Translations under genes and position numbers: made by a program | Shown here: one piece after another, positions 25,566 to 33,602 of the stretch | How the letters are laid out: the number at the start of each line of letters is the position of its first letter | Position numbering within the stretch: position 1 is the stretch's first letter | Notes under the pieces: generated by a model | What the model saw: the letters and a program-made list of their open reading frames with translations, nothing else | Told to the model about the DNA's origin: nothing | Databases searched by the model: none | Assembly (NCBI RefSeq): GCF_000426225.1 | Contig: NZ_AUEY01000007.1 | Coordinates: 1-64,000, forward strand | From: Desulforegula conservatrix Mb1Pa | Lineage (GTDB): Bacteria > Desulfobacterota > Desulfobacteria > Desulfobacterales > Desulforegulaceae | Length of the DNA: 64,000 nucleotides | Direction: 5' to 3'

Positions 25566-26810
25566 TTAGCTTTCTGACCTCATGATTTTATGTACTGGGA
25601 TACCGCTGCGTATTAATTCCAGCATGCTTTTCATTGATGGATCTACGTGACTGTAAAATTTCTTAAGTCCGTTGCAAAGGTAATTTAATCCTGGATCACC
25701 GTCCGGAGATGCAGAGAATCGATGTTTGGGGCATCCTCCGTTACAGGCAAAAAGAAAATCGCAACTTCTACAATATCCTGGAAGATCCGTCTTTTTTGAT
25801 GCTCCAAATTCCATCTGTTTCCTTGATTCGACCATTGATTTCAAACTGTCGTCAAGTATGTTCCCAAGGCGATAATCGGGATACATGAAATGGTCGCAGG
25901 AAAAAACATCGCCATTGTGTTCGAGTATCATATTTTGGCCGCAACAAGGAGCAAGATAGCAGACTCCGGGCATAACCCTTGCCCAAGATCCCAGAGCCCA
26001 TTCAAAATTCATTACAAAAATTCTGCCGACATCATTTCTGATCCACTCGTCAAAAATCCGTATCAGGAATTCACCGTATTGCTCAGGATCGACACTGAAT
26101 CGCATCACTATTGCAGAATTTATCTTTTGGGTGAGAGATAGATGAGCTGCAAAAGACAGGAAACTGTTTCCGTGGTCAAAGCCAGCCTCTCTTTCTACTA
26201 TGGGTATAAACTGGATGAATCTGACACCTGACTCCCTGAAAAAGTGGTATACCTCAAGCGGATTATGAGAGCTTTCCCTGTTCACAGTGGCAAGAACATT
26301 CACTTCAACCCCGTGCTTCATCATCATTTTAAAAGAATCAAAAACTTTTGCAAAAGTTGGCTTCCCGTCTCTGTAAACGCGGTGTGCGTCATGAACGAAT
26401 TCCGGGCCGTCCATGCTTAATCCCACCAGGAATCTGTTTTTTGAAAGAAAAGAACACCATTTTTCATCTATGAGTGTTCCGTTTGTCTGAAGTGTATTTG
26501 AAATCTGTTTCCCGTCAGCGTATTTTTTTTGAAAATCAAGCGCCGTCTGAAAAAAATCAAGACCCATCAACGTAGGTTCACCGCCCTGCCAGTCAAAAAG
26601 GACAAAAGGCCCTGGCTGGGCTCTTATATATTCTCTTGTGTAAGCTTCGAGGACTTTTTCAGACATGCATAAAACGACATCATCAGGAAAAAAGTTTTTT
26701 TTCTCTTTATAAAAGCAGTATTCACAACTAATATTGCAGATTGGCCCTGCCGGTTTTGCCATTAGGTGAAAGGCGTGTTCTGCCGGGCCATCAGATTTAT
26801 ATGGTTTCAT
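25566..26810 (-). CDS. Anaerobic sulfatase-maturating radical SAM enzyme
   Basis: 414 residues. The radical SAM motif CNISCEYC (Cys 25, 29, 32) binds the catalytic [4Fe-4S]. The C-terminal SPASM region has further cysteine groups (CYLAPCC, CDHF, CRSCDFLFACNGGC). It oxidises an active-site Cys or Ser of a sulfatase to formylglycine without oxygen. The DWQGGEPTLMG and NTLQTNGTLID segments are characteristic. It lies downstream of a Cys-type sulfatase on the same strand, separated by a 255-base gap with a palindromic repeat. The pairing makes the substrate clear, whereas the gap means co-transcription is not certain. Confidence 0.93.
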   Translation of the reverse strand: MKPYKSDGPAEHAFHLMAKPAGPICNISCEYCFYKEKKNFFPDDVVLCMSEKVLEAYTREYIRAQPGPFVLFDWQGGEPTLMGLDFFQTALDFQKKYADGKQISNTLQTNGTLIDEKWCSFLSKNRFLVGLSMDGPEFVHDAHRVYRDGKPTFAKVFDSFKMMMKHGVEVNVLATVNRESSHNPLEVYHFFRESGVRFIQFIPIVEREAGFDHGNSFLSFAAHLSLTQKINSAIVMRFSVDPEQYGEFLIRIFDEWIRNDVGRIFVMNFEWALGSWARVMPGVCYLAPCCGQNMILEHNGDVFSCDHFMYPDYRLGNILDDSLKSMVESRKQMEFGASKKTDLPGYCRSCDFLFACNGGCPKHRFSASPDGDPGLNYLCNGLKKFYSHVDPSMKSMLELIRSGIPVHKIMRSES

Positions 26811-26961
26811 GGCTCGTTTTTTTGCCTGCTATTTGTCGACAAAATCCCATATTCATAAATTTGGATGACTATGCACTCTTTTTAAGTTTGATTGCTTGCT
26901 CTGATAATAATAACTTACAAAAATAACGAAAATATTGTTTCCCAAGCACCCGACAAAATCA

Positions 26962-27010
26962 TAAAGTTTTTACGGAGCTTTTTTCAAAAAGCGACTCGCC
27001 GAAGGCTCTC
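26962..27010 (-). repeat. Second palindromic repeat family copy
   Basis: Reverse copy: AAAGTTTTTACGGAGC, TTTTTTCAAAAAGCGACTC, then CCGAAGGC. It lies in the gap between the sulfatase stop and the maturase start and may terminate or attenuate transcription there. Confidence 0.7.
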
Positions 27011-27065
27011 ATAACTGAAAATAAAACAGAGTCAAATAAATTTATCTTTAAATATAAAAGGTTTA

Positions 27066-29036
27066 TCAGCCAATAATGACCGATTCCTGTCTGGAAAGCT
27101 CTTTTCTTAGCTGCAAGTTTTTTTGTTTTAGCTCTGTTAAGGTCATTCCCGGAACTGAAACATCATCCCTGACCTCTCCTGTTCTGAAATCAACGAGATT
27201 AGCCTGCTCCACAGGATCAGATTTCAGGCAATAAAGTTCCCATTCATCAGATTCAACAGAATTTGGATCAACATAGTGAACCATTTTCCAGTTTCCGGTG
27301 CACAGCGCACGTACATTGTTGGGCTGTCTTACTGGCCCCCTTGCCAGATCAAGCCCTGCATCTATTTGTGTGTTTACACTGGATATGAATGCCTGGTATT
27401 GAGCCCACTTTGTGGGATCGTAGCTTGAGCCCATTTCAGTTATCATGTCATTGGTCATGAAAAAAACGCCGTTCCGATCCCGGCCATCTGCGCCTGTAAT
27501 GGTTCCGCTGTTTTTTCCTCTGACATGGCCAGAAAGATCGGCTCCGGCAAAAGTCTTCGGATTTGATGCCAAACTCATTGACCCCATAAGAGTCTTTAAA
27601 CGTTTTCCGCTATAACCTGCAAGGCCAAGAAGGGTCGGCGCCAGGTCTATAGAGCTGGTCGGTTGAATAATTTCACGTATTTCGTTCTTGTTTGCATTCA
27701 GGAGAGGCGATGAAAAAACCATGGGCACTCTTATTGATTCTTCATATGCGTTGTGCCATTTCTGTATCATGCCGCCGTGAGCGCCTGTCATATCACCGTG
27801 ATCAGACAGAAAAACTACTATCGTATTATTTGTATGCCCGTTTTCATCAAGCGAGCTAAGAATTTTTCGAATCTGCAACTCAGCGAGGTACTGGCAGTAA
27901 AAATAAAACTGATTATATTTCAGTGACCATTCAGCTGCATCCTCACTAAGCTGAAACGGAAGAGGCGACGTTATACCAGTACCAGTGAGACCGTAATTTG
28001 TGCTTGCTCCGTAAGCAAGTCCCCATTTCAGTGAATAGTCCTTCTGGCAGCTTGGTTTGTCATCAAGCGCTTCATTATAAGTGCGTGGCAGAGAACTGTT
28101 ATTCTGGGGGAAACCGTCTGGATTCAAATCAACTCTGTACTGGTTATTCTCATGTATTCCTCCTGTCAGGCTCATCTGGCCCTGATCCGGTATTGACACA
28201 GGAGGAGGATAATTTGCCCATGAAACAACTCCGTTCCCGTCAGATGTCAAAGGCGTTGGAGGCGTTTGCCAGTTGATTGGATACGCGCTGCAGTCATGGG
28301 GATTTACAAGAGATGCCACCGCGAACCAGGGATTCCCGGTTCCGTTTGACCTCTGGTTTTCAAGAAAATTCTTTACGTTATCAGCAAACTCGACATCACG
28401 ATAAGTTCCTGTATTGTCGGCTGTTCCTCCATGTGGTTCAGGGTAGGATTTCTCCCATTCGGAAAACCCCCATGGCTCGAGATATTTCGGAGGCTCGGCC
28501 TCGGAAACGTGCCATTTACCAAAATAATGCGTCGAATATCCGGCGGCTCTGAACCAGTGTCCAATTGTGGGCGTTCCCTCTGGGTCAAGGAACGGAACGT
28601 CAGAGGCTGTCTTGTATAGCCCGTCTGTCTGATCGACACCAGTCAAGCTTGGATACTGGCCTGTCATGATTGCTGTCCTGCTCGGCACACAGGCTGCCGA
28701 CGCAGTGTAGTTTTTTCTCATTACAACTGAATTTTGTCTTAACCTCATAAGACCAGGAAAATATTTGACATATTCATTACCTAAAGACAGGTTTCTGAAT
28801 CCAAGAACTTCCTTCAGTCCCTGGGCAGCGCCTTCGTCAGCGCCATATCCCTCAGGTGGAGTCTGCATTTGATCGACCATGATCAAAAGAATATTGGGCG
28901 CTGAGCCAGTAAGATGACCATCATTATCATCTGTGGAACAACCAGATAGTGTCCCAAATCCAAATACGCCGCTAAACAAAGCCGCTGATGTCATTTGGGC
29001 AGAACGCTTGATAAAATTCCTGCGAGAAATTTTCAT
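27066..29036 (-). CDS. Tat-exported arylsulfatase-family sulfatase, Cys type
   Basis: 656 residues. The N-terminus has a twin-arginine motif SRRNFIK (4-10) and a hydrophobic stretch ending in LSGC (Cys 33), so it is probably a Tat-exported lipoprotein. The catalytic motif CVPSR starts at Cys116, the residue converted to formylglycine, followed by TAIMTG. Metal-binding parts MVDQMQ and FLSDHGDMTGAHG are present. It hydrolyses sulfate esters in the periplasm or at the surface; the actual substrate is unknown. The adjacent anaerobic maturase is the expected activator. Longer than many arylsulfatases (about 500), from large central insertions of Asn/Pro-rich sequence. Confidence 0.92.
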   Translation of the reverse strand: MKISRRNFIKRSAQMTSAALFSGVFGFGTLSGCSTDDNDGHLTGSAPNILLIMVDQMQTPPEGYGADEGAAQGLKEVLGFRNLSLGNEYVKYFPGLMRLRQNSVVMRKNYTASAACVPSRTAIMTGQYPSLTGVDQTDGLYKTASDVPFLDPEGTPTIGHWFRAAGYSTHYFGKWHVSEAEPPKYLEPWGFSEWEKSYPEPHGGTADNTGTYRDVEFADNVKNFLENQRSNGTGNPWFAVASLVNPHDCSAYPINWQTPPTPLTSDGNGVVSWANYPPPVSIPDQGQMSLTGGIHENNQYRVDLNPDGFPQNNSSLPRTYNEALDDKPSCQKDYSLKWGLAYGASTNYGLTGTGITSPLPFQLSEDAAEWSLKYNQFYFYCQYLAELQIRKILSSLDENGHTNNTIVVFLSDHGDMTGAHGGMIQKWHNAYEESIRVPMVFSSPLLNANKNEIREIIQPTSSIDLAPTLLGLAGYSGKRLKTLMGSMSLASNPKTFAGADLSGHVRGKNSGTITGADGRDRNGVFFMTNDMITEMGSSYDPTKWAQYQAFISSVNTQIDAGLDLARGPVRQPNNVRALCTGNWKMVHYVDPNSVESDEWELYCLKSDPVEQANLVDFRTGEVRDDVSVPGMTLTELKQKNLQLRKELSRQESVIIG

Positions 29037-29099
29037 GTGACAGATTCCTCCAAATATTTTATGGGCAAGCTCACATATTTGGAGCTTTAAACAACCATT

Positions 29100-29948
29100 T
29101 TATTCCAGCAGAGAGTTTAGATATCTCATTTTTTCCCAATCATAATTAATAAGAGACGTCAGTATCTCTGATTCTTCTCTGCAATGTTTTTTTGTATGCC
29201 CCAGAAATACAAATATTTTTCTTATTAAGGAATCCTCTCCTTCTTTTTTATCTTCATTTTTTATGATCCGTAAAAAAGACAGGATTTCATCCAGTTTGGT
29301 CATAAGAATAGTATGATCATTTTTAAATTTATTGATGATGTCATGAGTTGCTTCATCTATGTGGTATCCATAAAGAGCAGCTTTAAACACCGCGTTTTCC
29401 TCGAAGAAAAAATGACTCACCAAATCTTTTTTAAGAAATGTCATGAGATTTTCTATTTTCATAATTAAATTACTGTTATCAATATTTTCAACTAATTTTC
29501 TATAAGAATCAATGTATTCCAGAATAATTTCGTGTTCTTTTACTATGGTCAGGTTAAAGCTGTCTATTCTTGAGTCTTTTTTCCTCAAAAGACGAGGCTT
29601 TTTTGGGGTTTCATATAGAGAACTATTAATAAAACACTCAATAATTTCAATAGTCTTTATGTCTGTTTCCATGAACTGAATGCCGTATTCCGTAAACCCT
29701 GCCGTAGTAATAAGGGTGAACGCCACCCTGCCGTCCACATTAATAACATTCTCATCTATTGCTATGGTCATGCTTATATTCTTTATATCTTCATCAAGCA
29801 AACCTTCTATTTCAAGAAGAATACCTCCCTGGCTCATATTAAGGGTTCGCCCAATCCCCTGTGAGATCGAAACGCCGTCTTCGCTGTAAATTATGTAAGA
29901 GACAAGATTGAGGCTGTCATATCTAATATATTCTCTTATTTCATTCAC
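29100..29948 (-). CDS. PilZ-hemerythrin fusion protein
   Basis: 282 residues. The N-terminal 115 residues are PilZ-like: IREYIRYDSLNLVSY and LNMSQGGILLEI, the second matching the N/D-x-S-x-x-G part of the c-di-GMP pocket; the RxxxR part is weak. From about 135 a hemerythrin-like helical bundle follows with EHEIILEY, HFFFEENAVF, THDIINKFKNDHTILM and HTKKHCREE, giving the His/Glu ligands of a diiron site. The combination suggests oxygen or redox sensing tied to c-di-GMP. Cytoplasmic, with no signal peptide. A 31-base palindrome lies 43 bases before the start codon. Confidence 0.8.
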   Translation of the reverse strand: MNEIREYIRYDSLNLVSYIIYSEDGVSISQGIGRTLNMSQGGILLEIEGLLDEDIKNISMTIAIDENVINVDGRVAFTLITTAGFTEYGIQFMETDIKTIEIIECFINSSLYETPKKPRLLRKKDSRIDSFNLTIVKEHEIILEYIDSYRKLVENIDNSNLIMKIENLMTFLKKDLVSHFFFEENAVFKAALYGYHIDEATHDIINKFKNDHTILMTKLDEILSFLRIIKNEDKKEGEDSLIRKIFVFLGHTKKHCREESEILTSLINYDWEKMRYLNSLLE

Positions 29949-29991
29949 TTGGGGTTATCCCTTATTTTATCTGAAAAGTTCAAAAAATTTG

Positions 29992-30022
29992 ATTAACTGA
30001 TATATTTAATATATCAGTTAAT
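29992..30022. promoter_or_regulatory. 31-base perfect palindrome upstream of the PilZ-hemerythrin gene
   Basis: ATTAACTGATATATT (29992-30006) and AATATATCAGTTAAT (30008-30022) are perfect inverted arms around a single central T. It is 43 bases upstream of the ATG at 29948. AT-rich and without a T-tract, it fits an operator better than a terminator. It could overlap a promoter for the leftward gene. The binding protein is unknown. Confidence 0.6.
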
Positions 30023-30202
30023 TTAGACGAATAATTAAGGCGCTATATTCCTCTTGAATAAGTGTAGCTGAACCTTCAGCATGCGATGGCCTAACCCCTA
30101 ACAAGCCTCACGGCTGATGGAAGGAATATCACAACAATGATCAAAATGGCTAAATGCTGTTAACAGGCTCATCATCGCTGGTTTATTTGAAACTCAAAAA
30201 GC

Positions 30203-30224
30203 AATATGAATCATAGTTCATATT
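30203..30224. promoter_or_regulatory. 22-base palindrome upstream of the TetR gene
   Basis: AATATGAA (30203-30210) and TTCATATT (30217-30224) with a 6-base spacer, plus nearby partial copies TATGAAT (30234-30240) and TTCATATTCAT (30298-30308). It lies about 150 bases upstream of the TetR-family start and is a candidate operator for that regulator. The rest of 29949-30373 holds no gene. Confidence 0.45.
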
Positions 30225-30373
30225 CAAAATTTATATGAATAACTTAAAATGAAGTCAATAAAAACATGAATCACAACTCGAATTACAGTGTTAAGTGTTC
30301 ATATTCATAATAAGCTACTGTTTTATAGCATTAATAGCAGTGAAGAATGACTGAACTGTAAACAGGATAATAT

Positions 30374-30985
30374 ATGACCACTGTAAAACCTAAAACAAGA
30401 ATTCCAAAACAGAAAAGAAGCATAGACAAAAAAAACAGAGTCATGGAAGCTGCCATTAGCCTGTTCGCAAAAAAAGGAATCCACAAGACAAACTCCAAGG
30501 AAATAGCTGCCGAAGCTGGTGTGGCCATAGGCAGCTTCTATTCATATTTCCCGGACAAGAAAAAACTTTTGACAGAAGTACTTGAAATCTACCTAGAGAA
30601 CCACTTTGACAGGATATGGTATCAAAATACAAACTGGGAAGCGCTCTCTCCATTGCAGATTATTCGACATTTCATGAAAAATCTACTGTTGGCATATGAC
30701 GTGGCCCCTGATTTCCACAGAGAAACCCATGTTCTCCGTTATTCAGACCCAGAGGTCAAATTACTCTATGATAAGGAAACTGAAAAAGAGCTGAGACAGA
30801 TTGGAGCCGCCCTTGATTTTTTCAAAGATCAGATACAGGTCAAAGACATGGAAGCAGCCGCTGTTGTTATTCACAGCGCAGCAGAAAATTTTGCCCATAA
30901 AATAAAATTCATGGGTAGCCTGGATGACAAGCGCCTCATGGATGAATTTACAGACATGATTTACAGATATCTGTTTAAAGAATAA
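30374..30985 (+). CDS. TetR/AcrR-family transcriptional regulator
   Basis: 203 residues. The N-terminal helix-turn-helix reads RVMEAAISLFAKKGIHKTNSKEIAAEAGVAIGSFYSYFPDKKKLL (about 24-68), the standard TetR DNA-binding domain. The C-terminal ligand domain has no recognisable subfamily. AGGA precedes the ATG. It is divergent from the PilZ-hemerythrin gene and followed by a MITE. An autoregulatory operator may be the TATGAA-rich region just upstream. Target genes cannot be named from position alone. Confidence 0.93.
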   Translation: MTTVKPKTRIPKQKRSIDKKNRVMEAAISLFAKKGIHKTNSKEIAAEAGVAIGSFYSYFPDKKKLLTEVLEIYLENHFDRIWYQNTNWEALSPLQIIRHFMKNLLLAYDVAPDFHRETHVLRYSDPEVKLLYDKETEKELRQIGAALDFFKDQIQVKDMEAAAVVIHSAAENFAHKIKFMGSLDDKRLMDEFTDMIYRYLFKE

Positions 30986-31019
30986 ATATCAGGTATTAGA
31001 AGAATCGTTATGTGAATAA

Positions 31020-31173
31020 TTACAAGGCCACAAAAAGGATGATTCCCGTCATTCCGGCGGGGCCTGTCCCGGTAACACGGGAGCCGGAATCCAAAATAAT
31101 TGAAAGCACAAAGATGCCGGATCTATACCAGTATGACGCCGAGGCCTTTTTTGACTTTTTGCGAGACCATCAA
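31020..31173 (-). repeat. MITE family copy, long-loop subtype
   Basis: Reverse orientation, TTACAAGGCCACAAAAAGG to TTTTTGCGAGACCATCAAT. One internal palindrome is expanded by a second GC-rich stem (GGGCCTGTCCCGG ... ACACGGGAGCC) compared with the 62708 copy. Confidence 0.85.
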
Positions 31174-31219
31174 TAATTTAATACAGACTGTTTTTGACCT
31201 GGTCAACTTACCAGCATAA

Positions 31220-32509
31220 TTAAAAACTTACAGTGGCCTTGGCAGCAAAAAGCCACCAATAAGGCTCTATGTTTTCAGGGTTGTTATAAAAAGGTTGTAT
31301 TGTACCAAATCCGTCATTGTAGCTTGCTTCTAATTTAAGCATCCAATTTTGATTTACGTCGAACTTTGTGGAAACAGTATAAGTCTTCTGCCATCCTTGA
31401 AAATCGTTTCTGCCAGCTGCAACCTGGGTATTACCGTCCTTGTCATTGGCATTAGGATAAAATTCGGAATATGAGAGTCCAATCGTGAATAATTCATTGA
31501 GTCTGTATGCCCCTGAAATATACCAACCCATATATGGGGTATTACGCTTTACTTTAACAGGGCCAAGTTGATAGTATGCGACCAGATCCATATTCATATA
31601 CTCGGCGGCAAGAACAAAATCTCCAATTGTATATTCCGCTGAAGCGACATCAAACCTGACAAGATTATAATCAAGATCAAAGGAGGAAACCGGAATCCCC
31701 TCGCCAGGGCTTATGGTACCATCATGATTGATATCAGCAGGCAGAGTCGCCGAAACATCGCCTTCAGCATACAGACCGTTAACTTCAAAACCTGAGTAAC
31801 GAAACTTCAGACCGTCAACAGGCGGTTCCCATGTTATTCCATAGGACCAGGCATATTCACTGTCAACCTCAGTCAGTTTAAGTTTCCACGCATAGTTAGT
31901 ACTCTCTATAAGCTGGGATACTCCATCATCCACCGAGAACGGGAGTACACCGACCTGAAACTCGTACAAAAAACTTCCAAACAATTTGGTTGGTATGTGT
32001 CCGTAGATATCAGCGCCTGTTATGGCTGCCATACTGTCCCTGTAAACCTCCACATAAACTGACTGGGGCAGAAGGGTCTGGGGTCTTAGCATATCAATTT
32101 CCCGGACTTCATTATAAAGACCATAAATCATCTTCATCTTACCAATTTTAAATCCTGCCCAATCTTTCCAGTTATAGTTCAGAAATGCCCAGTCAAATCT
32201 TATTTCGTCATTTCCCACTGTCCCCATATCCCTGCCGAAAAACTGAACGCCTGCCTCTAAAGAATCTGTAAGACGTGTTGAAAAATTAATCCCGAATTCA
32301 TTGAACTGAAATGTTCCGTCTTCAGTTTTGGCTAAAAAATTATTGTGATCAGATTCAAGATAGCCTTGGGAAAGGAAACCATGAATTTCAATTTTTTCAG
32401 CCGCGCTTTTTTTTATATCCTCAAGACCAACAACAGTTGCAAAGGAAAGTGCTGGAATACATATCATCATAAAAACAACCAAAATATGGATAAGAATATA
32501 TTTTTTCAT
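31220..32509 (-). CDS. Outer-membrane beta-barrel porin-like protein
   Basis: 429 residues with a cleavable signal peptide (about 1-24, ending ALSFA). The body has alternating aromatic strands (WAFLNYNWKDWAGFKIGKMKM...) and the last residue is Phe (KATVSF), typical of outer-membrane barrels. A calcium-loop-like DINHDGTISPGEG lies in an extracellular loop. The substrate class is not recognised; the gene just upstream, a small phosphate-binding-like protein, lies 12 bases away and is presumably co-transcribed, hinting at anion uptake. The start ATG gives a normal signal peptide. Confidence 0.8.
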   Translation of the reverse strand: MKKYILIHILVVFMMICIPALSFATVVGLEDIKKSAAEKIEIHGFLSQGYLESDHNNFLAKTEDGTFQFNEFGINFSTRLTDSLEAGVQFFGRDMGTVGNDEIRFDWAFLNYNWKDWAGFKIGKMKMIYGLYNEVREIDMLRPQTLLPQSVYVEVYRDSMAAITGADIYGHIPTKLFGSFLYEFQVGVLPFSVDDGVSQLIESTNYAWKLKLTEVDSEYAWSYGITWEPPVDGLKFRYSGFEVNGLYAEGDVSATLPADINHDGTISPGEGIPVSSFDLDYNLVRFDVASAEYTIGDFVLAAEYMNMDLVAYYQLGPVKVKRNTPYMGWYISGAYRLNELFTIGLSYSEFYPNANDKDGNTQVAAGRNDFQGWQKTYTVSTKFDVNQNWMLKLEASYNDGFGTIQPFYNNPENIEPYWWLFAAKATVSF

Positions 32510-32521
32510 AAAATATAAATC

Positions 32522-32956
32522 CTATTTTATCTTTAATATTTTAAGATTACCAATATTTGCATCTTCAGGGACATATCCTACTGAGCCGTCTCTATTTGCT
32601 ATAAAATCTACAAGATCTTTTATATTTTCAAAAGTGATCGGAGTCTGACCATTTCCAGTAAAGACATTCTGTTTCCAGTAGTGGTCAAACTGTTCAGGAG
32701 TTTTACCGAGAAAATTTGTCATAAATTCTTCTTGATAAAGCTTGCTTCTAAGAACAACAAAAGTGATTCTGCTGTCATCATCCCATTTTTTCTTTCTTCC
32801 AAGATAAATGAATTTTATCTCATCCTTCGAGATCTCGTTCTGTTTAATATTTCTGTTTGCAACAATGATTAACTCTGCGGCTAAAACAGCTGAAACCTGT
32901 GCATTCAGAAATAGCAAAAAAATACTCAAAATAATTATAAATATTTTCTTTTTCAT
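32522..32956 (-). CDS. Small periplasmic PstS-like substrate-binding protein
   Basis: 144 residues with a signal peptide (about 1-27). The mature part resembles one lobe of a phosphate-binding PBP: IIVANRNIKQNEISKDEIKFIYLGRKKKWDDDSRITFVVLRSKLYQEEFMTNFLGKTPEQFDHYWKQNVFTG and later DGSVGYVP. The full PstS fold would be roughly twice as long, so this is a minimal or single-lobe form known from many Gram-negatives without defined function. First gene of a two-gene unit with the porin 12 bases downstream. Confidence 0.8.
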   Translation of the reverse strand: MKKKIFIIILSIFLLFLNAQVSAVLAAELIIVANRNIKQNEISKDEIKFIYLGRKKKWDDDSRITFVVLRSKLYQEEFMTNFLGKTPEQFDHYWKQNVFTGNGQTPITFENIKDLVDFIANRDGSVGYVPEDANIGNLKILKIK

Positions 32957-33155
32957 GCCAATTCCCTGAAGTCAGTTGAATTATTTTTTCATATAATTTA
33001 GGCTATTCTTAAAAAAAACTTCATGATTTTATTGTGATTGGACTCAAATGCACTGAATCTGTATATACTCTGCAAAAATTTTGCGAATATTTTTAAAAAG
33101 CTGTTCCCTGGAGGTCACTCTTTCATCTAAAACATTAAACAGAGCTTTTTTTAGC

Positions 33156-33419
33156 TTATAAATGAGTTTCCTCTTCGGTAAGTCCAGCAACTTCAAATTT
33201 TTCAAGGCCTTCAAATATGTCGGTGATCGCTTTCAGAATTTGAACGATCGCAAAAAATATAATCCCCATATAGCTTTTAATCTCGATATCAAAAAACTTT
33301 TCTAAGGCCGTTTCAGTTGATTCGAATACTCCCGAAGCAAATAGGATTACACCCGTAAAAATAGATGTATACGGACTTCTTAATAACTTTTTTAATGGTT
33401 CAGGCACTTTGTATTTCAT
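33156..33419 (-). CDS. Small membrane protein (87 aa)
   Basis: 87 residues with two hydrophobic segments (about 19-33 and 51-68) separated by an acidic amphipathic stretch, and an acidic C-terminus (EGLEKFEVAGLTEEETHL). GAGG is 5 bases before the ATG, which supports a real gene. No family recognised. It stands alone between the oleB terminator and the phosphate-binding-like gene. Confidence 0.65.
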   Translation of the reverse strand: MKYKVPEPLKKLLRSPYTSIFTGVILFASGVFESTETALEKFFDIEIKSYMGIIFFAIVQILKAITDIFEGLEKFEVAGLTEEETHL

Positions 33420-33523
33420 TGGATCCTCAACATTCTAATAAATTTGATTAAAAAATGAGCAATGAATAGGGCTTTAATATAAATGGATTAGGAAAGGTGA
33501 TGCGATTTTAAGTATTTCTGGAA

Positions 33524-33563
33524 GGCCGTGTCGTTCCTGTTGAGACAGGAAACTGACACGGCC
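33524..33563. terminator. Strong hairpin after the oleB-like gene
   Basis: GGCCGTGTC (33524-33532) pairs with GACACGGCC (33555-33563), with an upper stem TTCCTGT (33534-33540) / ACAGGAA (33545-33551), followed on the plus strand by ATTATTTT. It lies 40 bases beyond the stop of the leftward oleB-like gene and marks the end of that operon. Confidence 0.8.
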
Positions 33564-33602
33564 ATTATTTTGCTTAAAGACAATTTTTAAAAGAATAGCA
33601 GA

